Positions 1 through 10,694 of a stretch of 64,000 bases of DNA are shown in pieces. The position numbers were made by a program, and so were the translations under genes. Source of the DNA: Ulota crispa (lineage: Eukaryota > Streptophyta > Bryopsida > Orthotrichales > Orthotrichaceae); the NCBI GenBank assembly GCA_963920765.1, contig OY987243.1:35897060-35961059 (forward strand). Reading direction: 5' to 3'. The stretch's first letter is position 1, and every line of letters starts with the position of its first letter. The notes beneath the pieces are model-generated. The model saw only the letters and a list, made by a program, of their open reading frames with translations, made no database searches and was not told the origin of the DNA.

Positions 1-432
1 TCTTCCCGGATTGCGCTCGTTCCAGACCTTTCGTTGCTTGTCCCAGTTGGAGATTTTCGGTCCCAGCGAGTACGGCGTGCTCGGGTCCCGCTTTTCCTCT
101 TTCACGAACCTGCCGGCCAGCACCTCGTCCGTGTCTGGGAGTTCGTCATCCGTCTGGGCCTGCAACATGCGTGATCTCGCCGTCGACCGAACTAGTGACG
201 GCTCCACGGCCTCGTCAACCGAAGAATTTGGCAAGCCCGATCCGGTCTGCATAATGGTTCCTCGCAACACCAGTATCGTCATCAATCCACACAGAACCGT
301 AATTTTGAACGTATGCACCGTCTTCATCATCTTGCGTCCCTTCGGTGTGGCCAGGAATCGGCTCGGGCTGTAAGTGTCCCGGTACGAGTCAATGCCGGAT
401 TTCACAACATTGACAGACAATTGGCGATTCAT
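1..432 (-). CDS. XXT: Xyloglucan 6-xylosyltransferase (GT34), N-terminal part, cut by window edge
   Basis: The frame runs open from the ATG at 432-430 to base 1, giving 144 residues with no stop. Residues 43-57 (ITVLCGLMTILVLRG) form one hydrophobic segment after a basic cytosolic tail, the layout of a type II Golgi membrane protein. The same segment, ending VLRGTI, is characteristic of plant XXT proteins. Residues 120-135 read PYSLGPKISNWDKQRK, the conserved entry to the catalytic region in XXT1/XXT2. The stem between is variable and acidic. Family members transfer xylose from UDP-xylose to the glucan backbone of xyloglucan in the Golgi. The GT34 catalytic domain with its DxD motif lies outside the window, so activity cannot be judged. 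No other in-frame ATG precedes the membrane segment except at residues 35-36, so the first ATG is preferred. A galactomannan galactosyltransferase of the same GT34 family is the main alternative. Confidence 0.88.
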   Translation of the reverse strand, partial: MNRQLSVNVVKSGIDSYRDTYSPSRFLATPKGRKMMKTVHTFKITVLCGLMTILVLRGTIMQTGSGLPNSSVDEAVEPSLVRSTARSRMLQAQTDDELPDTDEVLAGRFVKEEKRDPSTPYSLGPKISNWDKQRKVWNERNPGR

Positions 433-2596
433 CGTGACTGAATTGGTGACCGGAAAACTCCAGCAATCTCTGCTCAATGCAATGTGGACTAATCCTTCAT
501 TGAAAACACCCCTGCAAAAAAGTCCAAGCCGAATCCGGTAGGCAAAAGCTCAGCCCGTCAATTCCAAATAGACAGAGTAATTCCGCAAATCCAAGTGACG
601 TTCAACATGGCAGATTACCAATACTAACGCACACAACACCAAAAGAACGAGAGCGCAAATATTCAATCAATTAGATCATTCTGCGACAGTCATTCTTGCG
701 CTACCAATTCAAACACGAGCAAGCGTTTATTTCAACAATCCATATCAACAGTACCTCTCAATTTCAAGAAAAAGTGCAGTACTGCAAATCAGACATATCA
801 TCCACGACGAAAGAGATTGCCAATCACCAACTCTCACCACATAAAAGACACCGTATCACGGCACTAGAATGAAATCAAACAAGTCCAGAACCTTGATTCT
901 CGCATAATTCAATAAACTCCTGATAAAATCAAGTACACTCTTATTTTTCCAGCAATGCATTTCGAACTGGTGGAAATTCGCTTCATCCAATCGAGACCAC
1001 AACATCACAGCGCGTAATCAGTTCAGCAGCCAAAGAACGAATTCTCACCTCCGAATTCCTAGTACGTTCTCCGTTGCTAATGAATCCTACGCTCTTCGAA
1101 CACAGGCCTTGCAAGTTTGAGGAAAGAAGAACGGCCCGAGCTCAAGAAGTACTAATGCAAGCAACGAAGAAGAGACACAAATTCTCGAGAACGAAAAGGT
1201 GAAGGAGAAGGTGAGACTCAATCTGAAAAGACAACAAACTTTCAGTTAAAGGCAACCTGGAAAGGCCAGACACATACGATGGGCATGGACACATTAGATG
1301 GTGCCATGGATGGATCAATGGATGGAGCCATGGATCAATTGATGCATTGACAACACAACCTTGAGAGAATACCGAACTCCACAGAAGTGGACCCCAAGAC
1401 CAAGTGACACTAGGCATGCCTGATATGACAGGCAGGCAAAGGGCGGGGTTCTAAGCTCCTGAAGGCGACTGAATGCGCGGTACTCTCCCTTTCACCCCGC
1501 CCAAATCGACCGAGTTTCCCTCCATCCATTTCAAATTTTCATTCGCCTGTTTCTCATCCCTCCTTCTAGAACAATCGCCTTTCGCCCACACAGAGTTTAG
1601 TTTGGGCTTGGTTAGTTTTATCGATGATTGGGGCCGGGTGGTTGATTCCATTTACCTTCAGAATTGAGGTACGTCAGCCGCTTACAAATTGTTTCCGTCA
1701 CCACATTCATGCAAACCTAGTACCTTTCAGGAGCCACCTTTTCCCGTGCTTTTGGAGAATAATTGATGTTGAGCAGCTCTCATTCTTCGCTCGATTCTGT
1801 TGACTCCGAGTCTCTGATTGCCAACATGTATCGTGTCATAACCGTATATCTTCTTCAAGCCTTCGACACTTTTCAATAATATGAGATTCGAGGTCTTTTT
1901 GGCACAGTTCCCGCGACCGATTCGGTATTCTGTTGCAGCACTGTACCCCCATCGTGTTTCCAGGGTGGAATTTTTCTCATACTTTAACGGGAATAATGAT
2001 TCTTGCATGCGAAGGTACTTTTCTCCTGATTTTTAAAGGGGATTCCGAAATGCTTGATTGATCAGGTAGTTACAAGGATTCGGACGATTTTAAAATTTTA
2101 CGTGTGCAGCGGATGTTTTGTTCAATCACTTGATTGTTTTCGTTAGAAAGGGCTTCCCCCTGAGTAGCATTGTTGTCAGGCGTGCATGTGAGCTCCGACG
2201 TCCGAGAAGGAGAGTAGACTAAAGGTAAGGTAGAAGCACCAAAATGCGACACATAGCTCGGATGTGGTAATCTGGAGGGTCTTTTGAGAATGTAATGGCA
2301 TGAGCTTGTCAGGAAATGGGTTTAGATTCAAGCAAAATTGTAATTGGAATTTTTTGAGACTGTATGAATAACTTATGAATTGTTGTTGGGAATTTTCTAG
2401 ATTAACATATTGTGGACACTAGACCCTTGAAAAAGCGATAACAACAAGACCATGTCATGACAACAAAAAGAGCATATCACATTCAATCAAAAATTGCCAC
2501 CTACACAATTTCTATTCCCATATGTTAGCTTGCGTGTGTGATTTGGGTGCATTTGTGTGTTGTTTGGGTGCAAGAGTATCTACTTTAAGTTTAATT
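433..2596. other. XXT upstream region; no gene recognised
   Basis: This stretch lies upstream of the minus-strand XXT start and should hold its 5' leader and promoter. Short open frames (for example 1727-2008 and 1142-1417 on the minus strand) have no recognisable motifs and plant-intergenic composition. Around 1278-1345 there is a degenerate GATGGATCAATGGATGG simple repeat. From about 2300 the base composition shifts to the AT-rich intergenic type. I see no convincing exon. Confidence 0.5.
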
Positions 2597-3514
2597 TTAA
2601 CCCCTAAAGGACCGTTGTCCCTTCGGGGGATAAATGGGATTTTGGGCAGGTACCTACGGCCTCAATTTTTGTCCTGATTTTTTGAAACTTTTTTTGAAGA
2701 TAGAAAAACACATTAGCTTTTGGGAAATATAATTTTTATTCCAACTGATGCCAGGGAGCAAAAGTTATGCCCAAATAAGCACAAATTTGGGGACTAGGGG
2801 CAGCAAAAAAAATTCTTATAAAAACTTGAAAAAGAATTTTAATTTGTATTTCTCATAGATCATATCTTTATCTACTTCTGGAGCTTTGATTTATTCCATT
2901 TGGGCTAATTATGAGAAAGTTATGGACAATCTAGTTTTTCGGGCAACTCAAGCATCTTCTTGAAAAAATAACTTATAAACTTCATTTTTGAATGCAGGTC
3001 TAACATTTTTTCAAAAAAAATTGTTGGAGAGGGTGAAGTTTGCTTTCTAGAACAATCTTACCATTGGGATTATTGCATTTCAATTCCATTGCAGGGTTAT
3101 TAGCAATTTAAGTTTTTGTTCAATCTCATACCTTCTTCTACCTAATGATTTTTTAAAGAATGAAAATTAAGTTTTATTTATTTATTTATTTTTTCTCAAG
3201 ATTCCCAACTCAACTTCCCACCATGCAAAAATAGAATTCCAAACTCTGTGGAGCAAAAATTTTAAGTTAAAAATGTTTAAAGTTAAAAAATCTAGTCAAG
3301 CAAAGTGCAAAAAAAGTTGTTTTTTACTTTTTAAATGCAAATATCTCAAAGTTCTTGAGTTTTGTATGACACATTCTTATAGTAGTCTAGCACAAGATCT
3401 TATGATCAGATATGCAAAATGCTTGATTTTCAAACTTTTTTACTCTTTGCCATAGAGGTGGCAGTTTTTGAGTGTCTTTTGACAAAATAAAGGCCATGAT
3501 CCTTTAGGGGCTAA
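2597..3514. mobile_element. TTAA-family non-autonomous DNA element, copy 1
   Basis: The left end reads TTAA then CCCCTAAAGGACC. The right end reads CCTTTAGGGG then CTAA, so the terminal inverted repeats match over about ten bases and the right-hand target copy has one change from TTAA. The body is about 910 bp (2601-3510), AT-rich, with no long reading frame. Nine or more related elements occur in this window. TTAA duplication plus a terminus starting with CCC is the pattern of piggyBac; Sola3 also uses TTAA. Assignment to a superfamily is inference because no transposase is present. Confidence 0.75.
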
Positions 3515-3554
3515 ATGTCACGACTGGTGTTGCAATTGGGTGTTCCTACCTTAA

Positions 3555-3716
3555 ACATACCCAATCCCGCTCATGAACCTGAAGCTGCTAAGGAGTACAT
3601 TTTTAATCTAAAACCTAGGCTTGTTAGCTAGCCTAAATTTTAGATTAAAAATGTACATCCAGCGTACATTTGAGCGGCATGAGCGGCATTAGGTTCATGA
3701 GCGGGATTGGGTATGT
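3555..3716. mobile_element. Short foldback MITE with 162-bp hairpin structure
   Basis: The left end ACATACCCAATCCCGCTCAT is the reverse complement of the right end around 3697-3716. The inner parts (TTTTTAATCTAAAA and TTTTAGATTAAAAA) also pair, so nearly the whole unit folds on itself. No clear target duplication is visible. It has no coding capacity. Confidence 0.65.
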
Positions 3717-4378
3717 CTACGTTAGACGTCGCCATGGTTGCCAGGACGTCACCAGGACCGAACTACCATAGGTCAGGAGGGCTGCCACGTGTTGAGAACC
3801 TATTGGGCCAAATTATCACCTTAAGACAGGGCTTGACGTTAATCCCAAGGCAACCAGAGAAAATTAGTGATAATTCGCAACAACTTCAAAAGCACCTGGA
3901 GGTAGTTAGTGATTTTTTTGATTAGCATTAGTAGATTACTAAGTTAAAAAGTGCAAGTATCAGACTTCGTAGCTGCTGCTGCACATTTTCAGGACATGCA
4001 GAATAATTGAATTGGAATCATTTTGCATGCAGAGACGAAATAAAAAATCTGGAGAATACAAGTTGACCCTTTCTTTTTAGGAGCCATAGGTATATAAATT
4101 GTAGATTTTGTAAGAGGGATATAAGCAAAAATGTTAAAAATTGAAAGCACTTTCTATATTATTGCACTTGGTAGATGGATGTATGCTGGAGATTCATTAT
4201 GCTAACGCCCAAAATAATTTTGCAAGTGCATTAAATAGTGCATGCAGGTTGCCCTACACTAATTTTTTGATATTTTACACTACAGAAGTACTTATTGATA
4301 CTATCATAAATTTTACCAATGATTTTTACAATAAACAACAATGAGGACTTGGCAACAATAACAATGTTATAAAAAGAA
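3717..4378. other. Intergenic; start of a dispersed repeat
   Basis: No gene is recognised. From about 4220 the sequence matches the repeat that reappears at 63,770-64,000, for example AATAGTGCATGCAGGTTGCC compared with AATAGTGCATTTAGGTTGCC. The short frames at 3707-3925 and 4141-4344 lie in this repeat context and have no family features. Confidence 0.5.
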
Positions 4379-5000
4379 GGGAATTGATATGAGTACCACA
4401 CCTTCTTGACTATCCCACCACACCCCGGGTAAATTTTAGATTTCTATCATCAAAAACCTGAATTTGAGAATTTGGAATTCAAATTTGGACTTAGAGACCT
4501 AGATTTTGTCTAGAACCATAAAAAATGTTGTAATTGAACAACACCCAATGAAAAAGCTTAGCTTGGGAGAAAAGTATTACTTTTACTTTTATTTATAAAA
4601 AAAATAAGCTTTTTCATTGGGTGTTGTTCAATTAGAACATTTTTTTTGTGATTCTAGACAAAATCACGGTCATTGAGTCCAAATTTGAATTCCAAATTCT
4701 CAAATTCAGGTTTTCAAAGGTAGAAATCTAAAATTTATCCCAAGGTGTGGTGGGATAGTCAAGAAGGTGTGGTACGCATATCAATTCCCAAAAAGAAAAA
4801 CTGGTATTGTCTAGGTTGTAAAGCATGTGAAATCCTAGTATTGAGAAAGTTGCATACACCTCCAAGTGGCCAAGTTGTGAGTTTGTTGTGAGTCTGAAGG
4901 TAACTTTCCAAGGTAAGGCAACCTAATTGTCAGGGCAACCCAAATGCCCTATTTAGTGTTGTTTATATATTTGTATCATAATTATTAAGCTATGTTTTGT
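4220..5000 (+). repeat. Dispersed repeat copy split by a hairpin insertion
   Basis: The segments on both sides of the 4379-4789 hairpin match, in order, an uninterrupted sequence near 63,770-64,000 at the window end. The downstream part (TTGTAAAGCATGTGAAATCC) matches TTGTAAATCATGTGAAACCC there. A related stretch, GTAAGGCAACCTAATT, occurs at about 4913 and again at about 9772. The window-end copy therefore acts as a related empty site for the hairpin insertion. Confidence 0.65.
4379..4789. mobile_element. 411-bp hairpin MITE (GGGAATTGATATG family), copy 1
   Basis: The element starts GGGAATTGATATG and ends CATATCAATTCCC, and almost its whole length is an inverted repeat around a centre near 4585. 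It is flanked by a perfect 8-bp direct repeat, AAAAAGAA, at 4371-4378 and 4790-4797. Two more copies of 409 and 410 bp are at 52,407 and 53,101. The 8-bp duplication suggests hAT mobilisation. No protein is encoded. Confidence 0.88.
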
Positions 5001-6769
5001 ACAATTGTAGAACTAAACTAATATTTATATGGTATTTTTTGGAATTGCTCAATTCCTTAATTACTATAGTGTACAAGGAGAAGATGAAACTACTATGTCA
5101 AATTTGTGATTTTTGGCAATAATGCTTTATTTGATTACATATCTATGGATTATTCATGAAACTTGATCTATTCGAATAATAGACATGGGGACACAAAGAT
5201 CCATTCCTCACTTAAATCCCTCCCATGCAATCAATATTTCACTAAATCTAAAATTCATAATTACATATCTTGAAAACTTTGAGAATGAGATTGAGAAAGT
5301 ATTGGTGATAAATTGATGGATTTGTAGTGACTTTTAAAGCATTTTAATCATAATTTGATACTTTTTTCAAATGTTTTATATTGACACTTCTCCTAATTTG
5401 ATTCATGTCAAATTTTAGTGCATTATGTCCCTCTCTCTACAAGAGGCGTACTTGAATTGAAGCAATTTCAAACTCTAAGAGGTGGTTAAAAGATGAAAAA
5501 GTTGTTGATAGAAGACTAGAAGTTGCTGAATATAGCATGTTTTATAGTACAAAATTGCACTTGGCATGGGTTAAAGGTATGGAGTTGGTATTTTACTCTC
5601 CAAACTTTATTGCATATTGTCCCTCTTTCTAAGCTCTTAAAATATGCAACTGGTTTCAGATTTGATGAAGAATTGATTATAGGGGAAGGGTTTGAATGAG
5701 GAATGGATCTTTTTTATTACATCTCTATATGCACTATGCAAAAATTGAGAGATCCTATGGTGTGAAGACATATGGGTGATTGTAAGAAGGACTTCACATT
5801 TTTGTCTCAAAAAGCCTCTTTTTGGGTGTAATACTCGCAGTACTACTAGTACTGCAAGTACTATACAACATCCTCACAGTGGAAATTTGAACCACCCCTC
5901 CCATCCCAAGTCTATTGGGAACAAAGCACGTGGCATGTCATTTAGGAAGGCCAATTATCAATAATGGCAATTCAATGAATGGATGAAAAAAAATTCACAT
6001 CCTTAAATGATGTCATTAATTAGTGGTACTAAGTAGTGCCAATTAATGGAGGGGAGTACTACGTAGGCATGTGGAGCAGAAATTACTAGAATTTCTAGGT
6101 TGCCATGTTTTCAATTTTAGTAATCACAAAAAAAACCCAAAAAATAAAACAAAAAATGACCATTTTTTCTCTATTCAAGACACTTGAGTTGATGAAATTG
6201 CTTTTTTGGGGAAGTTTGTTTTCTTTCTCCAATGCTTGACCAAAGGATGCCCACTTTGAGAGCATGTGGAAGGTAGAGAATTCACAATTTCCTTGAACCC
6301 TTCTAGATATCCATGTACTGCTCTATGATGAAAAACTTCCCTAATTTGTAACATGAGATTTGCTTTTTTGAACCCAAAATAGTACTAAGAACCCCCAAAA
6401 TGGCCAAGGTAGACACCTATTTGGGGGCTGTTTAAAAATAGTTTAACAATTTTAAAAGAATTGCATAAATTAATGGAAGTTTGTAACTATGACATGTACC
6501 TTCCTCTGAAATTTCAGCTCAAAAGAACTTGTTGATCAAAAGTTACAAGCCAAAAAGCACCCTCAAGAGTGCAAGGAGACACAAAATAGTACAAGTGTTT
6601 CTTGCAATTACCCATATAAGACAACATATTTAGAGATCTAATTAGTTAAATTTTGAATTTTGAATCCATGGTTGAATTCAAAAATCCTTAATTAGTCCAC
6701 TAGGATTTAGATAGGCAAAATTGAACAACAATAAAGGTGGGAACAAATTTTGCTATTTTTCTTGTTAGG
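4798..6769. other. AT-rich intergenic DNA; no gene recognised
   Basis: I see no exon-like segment, RNA gene or complete transposon here. A short tract around 5830-5865 repeats AGTACT and GCAGTACTA motifs. The open frame at 5776-5964 has no recognisable protein family. Confidence 0.5.
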
Positions 6770-7851
6770 AAAATAAATGGGACTTTCCACCCAAGGATCC
6801 TTGGAAGGGAAAGTGAGGGGATTCAAGAAAAATGAAGTGATATCTTGCATTTACTTAAAAAAACTCACCTATGGATTGCCTCTAGGTGGCCAATTAATTT
6901 GAAGGTGAGTATCATGAGAGGGTATTTGAGCTCAAGAGAGGGCCTCTTGATTTGGACACACTACCATATTTGTTTAGGTAGGAGAAGCATAGATAAGGTA
7001 CCTGCAAAAGGTCTCCATCTTGTGTAAATTCCCTAGATGTACCGTGCTACATGACAAAGAATTATGATGGTGGACACAATATCATAACATGATAATGTCA
7101 AATGCAAGGACCTCTAGTGTGAACCATTTTGGTCATTGCTAATTAAAGAAATCATTGTTTTTTTTTAATAAACTTAAATGCATGGTATGCATGGTACACA
7201 TGATAAGCTCAATTGGGTACAACATGGCTACTCATGCATGATTGGTACCCACCTACTCTCATCCCTCCTTATTGTCCTTGTAAACTACAAATTGCAAGCA
7301 AGTACAGGATATTAATCATGTATGATTTGAAAAAGGACACTAAATTTTTATCATTAGGAAAAATATGGGTCCCCAATAAGGCCCTAAGTTTGGGGGGGTC
7401 CCTAGCCATGGGAACCCGGTTCCCAATAAAATCATGCACAAGCTGGTGTGGCATCATTGATGTCACGTTGGCTTTTTTCATTTTTTTAATTTTAATTTGT
7501 TTAAATTTAAAAAATCAAAAAAATTTCTTATTTTTTTCTAAAGACTTTTTTGTTTTATTTTTTATTTTTTGAATTTTTTTGATTAATTTTTTTGGCCATC
7601 AACAGGAGCTAGTTCCCCACATCGGGAACCAAAAAAACAGAGAGTTAGAATCGTTTACAAAGGTCTTCTTGAGGCCCCATATTTTTCCTAATGACTTTTG
7701 ACCCCTCCAACTACTTCCCATACAGGCCCTCTCTTGAGCTCAAATATCCTCTAGGGTTTAGTAATCACAAGCCATCACTCCAGTTTTCCCCAAGTCACCT
7801 CTCTGTCTTCCAAGAGACCCCAGGGTAAAAAAGTCCTATTCATTTTATTTA
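6770..7851. mobile_element. About 1.1-kb imperfect foldback element
   Basis: The left arm (AAATAAATGGGACTTT near 6772, and TATTTGAGCTCAAGAGAGGG near 6920) is mirrored by AAAGTCCTATTCATTT near 7830 and CCCTCTCTTGAGCTCAAATA near 7726. Inside, ATTAGGAAAAATATGGG at 7353 and its reverse complement at about 7677 form a second hairpin around a palindromic GGGAACCCGGTTCCC at 7409-7423. Arms have diverged, which suggests age. The 119-codon frame at 7213-7572 lies inside it and has a low-complexity tail, so it is not treated as a gene. Confidence 0.6.
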
Positions 7852-10494
7852 CAATTAAAGTAGTAAAAATTTACTCCTATTTTGTAGTTGTTTGCTTTTA
7901 CCTAATTTAACCTTAGTGAGGGTTTTAAAAAAAATTCAAACATGAACTCAGAATTTCCAATTTTTGTTTGTCGTGGTAAGTTCCTATATTTCAGCGTTGT
8001 CACCAAGTGAAAAGTTTGTAATTTTGCACTACCAATCTACACAGAAAAACAAAAGGGACTTGAAACAGATAGAAGTTGGTCTTGTGTTTACTAAAAACTC
8101 ACCGCTAGATTATTTATAGCATGTACCAAACAAGAGCGAGAAGAGTTGTTGCTCTTTGCCGGGCATATAGCGACCTCATTGTTGTGTAAACAAATTTAAG
8201 GAAAATTAGTTTAATTAAAAAAGTGAACATTTTCAACTCAAGTCCTATTTTGAAGTTCGCATAAACTTCCTTAGTTTGTTGTATGATATACAACATGTTT
8301 GTAACTTCAGTTTTATCAATTTGGTTATAAAAATAACTTTTGGATATATGAGATGGTATTTGGTTGAAATGTTGTTAAAAAATGTTGAATTTACTGTCTG
8401 AAATATGAATGTTTTTTTTTTTGTGCTTCTGAGCAACCATTAAAGCCAAGATATCTTTGGAGATAGTGTAGTTGAGGATGAACAGTGCGATATGACAAAT
8501 ATTTTTACGTGGCCATTTGATGTCAAAAAGTTTACCCTTGCTTAGCCATGTCAATTGTCAAGAATTAGAGCTACTAATGTGGTAATAGATTTTATGTAAA
8601 AAACCCTTTAATTATGAAGCGTTCATATTACTCATACCACAATAGTAAACTAAAATTTTCAACTAGTATGGCCTCAAAATTAGAGTCACTTTGATTTATT
8701 ATAATTGTTGATTTTGTATTTAATATGATACTATATGAACCGTTCCTGATTTTAATACAGTATTAATAGTGTAATTATGGTAAATAAGTGTTTCATATAC
8801 CATTAGAATATTCTAAACTAGTATGTTTAAGTAAATCTAAACTATTCATGTAATTTTGGATTTGTTTGCAAAAACATCCTTGATGTTGCGGAACATTAAT
8901 CTTTGGATTTTTTGCATAGATTTTCTAGTACTTTGTATATGATAATGCAAAACATTGGGAGATTTGCTAATGTTTCAAATATGGATTATCATTTTTGGAC
9001 CTTGTATAGTAAAAAATTAGTTAAATCCATCATTTCTTGTTAATGTTGTTGTGCTTTCAACCTAGTTTCTTCAAAAAGAAAATATAGTTGAGTTGAAGAG
9101 GGAAATGCTATATAGTGAGCAAAGATTTGTGAGCAATGAGTTGTGAGCCTATATTTTTTTGTCAAAATTTTAAATTTCACCTATAACCATGTATGTAGGG
9201 CCTTACAATTGTGCATTTTAAACATCATCTTTTGAATACTTGCTATATTTTTAAAAATTTCCATTGATATTGAGCTCATAATTAGTTACCACTCATAGAA
9301 TCTTAGCTCACCACTCATGGCTCACTGTTTTATGCTCACAAAATAACATCATTCATTGTCAACCCATTAGAATCTAAGTAAATGCAAGATGATTGAGATA
9401 GTATAAGATTGTTCAAGCAAGAGAACACAAAACTAAACATACTTGATTGTAAGAAAGTAATTCTAGAGGTGGTCACTAGCATAAAATGTAAAAACCACAT
9501 GAGAGACACTATAGGGTGAGTTATATTTGTCAAATTTACAAACTTGAAGTTGCATAAATATATAATAGGGTTGTTGAAATGTTTTTTGAGTCAAGGCAAA
9601 TATTGTAATGTGTCTTCTATTCATCACAATAAGAAAATAAATACTTTGGGGTGGATTCAAATACCAAAAACACATGTATACATATAATGCAATAAATATC
9701 TTTGTCTCTCAAGAAGATACCTTGAATTTTCAAAGAGTGACACCCAAAATGTAAATTACCAAGCTATGAGGGTAAGGCAACCTAATTATACAGGAAACCT
9801 AAATACAATATTTGGTGTACTGAGTTGTTTAGAGTGTTGGATTGATGAAACTAAGAACCCGGTACATCAATGTGTAACATTCCTTGAAAAAAAGTTCCCA
9901 TACAAATACAGAACTACCATTTTATGTTTCCCTGTAGAAATATCCCATACCAAGACAACAATGTTCCAAGTTGAGCTAACAAAGGTTCAGAATTTCTGTT
10001 ACTACAGCAGCACTTGTGTGTGAATAGCCCTTGAGACGAGTAAGCTGCCACGCAAACGAGCAGCCACGCTTTTGACAGACCACGCCATTGGGAAGGCACT
10101 CACCGTTCGAGAAGCGCTGTCAACCACGCTTGTTGAGCGTGTAAATCTTTCCATTTTCAATCGGGGTTTAGACCAACTTTGGTCAATCAAAAGATTACAA
10201 TGAAAATAAAACAAAAAGAGCACGATTATTTTGGGTCGGTAAACTCGTCACGTCAAAACAAGTACTACCAAGATACTCATACGTTGCAAGGATTATGACC
10301 CTCACCCTCATCAAACAAAGTAAGCTTAATGGAATTGAAGCTTATACCACTTCTGTTTGTTCTACCGACAAGACTGCATGCTACAATACAGTCTGACTGT
10401 ACTGAGAAGACCACAACAGGTATACGTAAGCAAAATTCAGTAAGCCTAGACATCAATTCTTGAGCAATTATTAGTATATCCTCTACTCCATCTT
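7852..10494. other. Intergenic; no gene recognised
   Basis: This is mostly AT-rich sequence without family motifs. A GC-richer island at about 10,020-10,200 contains, on the minus strand, a short frame beginning MERFTRSTSVVDSASRT followed by a GT donor-like site (GTGAGT). It could be an isolated exon or fragment, but no partner exon was found. Part of 9760-9830 belongs to the dispersed repeat seen near 4913. Confidence 0.4.
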
Positions 10495-10515
10495 AAACCC
10501 TAAACCCTAAACCCC
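10495..10515 (+). repeat. Short interstitial telomere-like repeat (AAACCCT units)
   Basis: Three consecutive seven-base units of the plant telomere type are visible, the third slightly altered (AAACCCC). The tract is just beyond the 3' end of IMPL1. It is too short to indicate an ancient chromosome end and may instead act as a telo-box-like element. Confidence 0.6.
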
Positions 10516-10694
10516 AACCCTTTCCCGGAGTACCGAGGCAGCCCCTCGATAATGTGACGTGGGCTCAAACGAACAATCAATGTAGAAAGGAAGGCTTCCA
10601 ATTTGATTAAATGTTAATATCAGGGCCACGTTATTAACAGTACCTCGATCACTCACAGGAGCTTCCAAGGAGCTTGCACTACAAGTTGATTTTC

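Noticed and set aside
7213..7572. 119-codon frame
   Set aside because: It lies inside a foldback element and ends in a low-complexity Phe/Leu/Asn tract.
10002..10223. Minus-strand frame with a possible donor after DSASRT
   Set aside because: No partner exon or family could be recognised, so it is only mentioned in the gap description.
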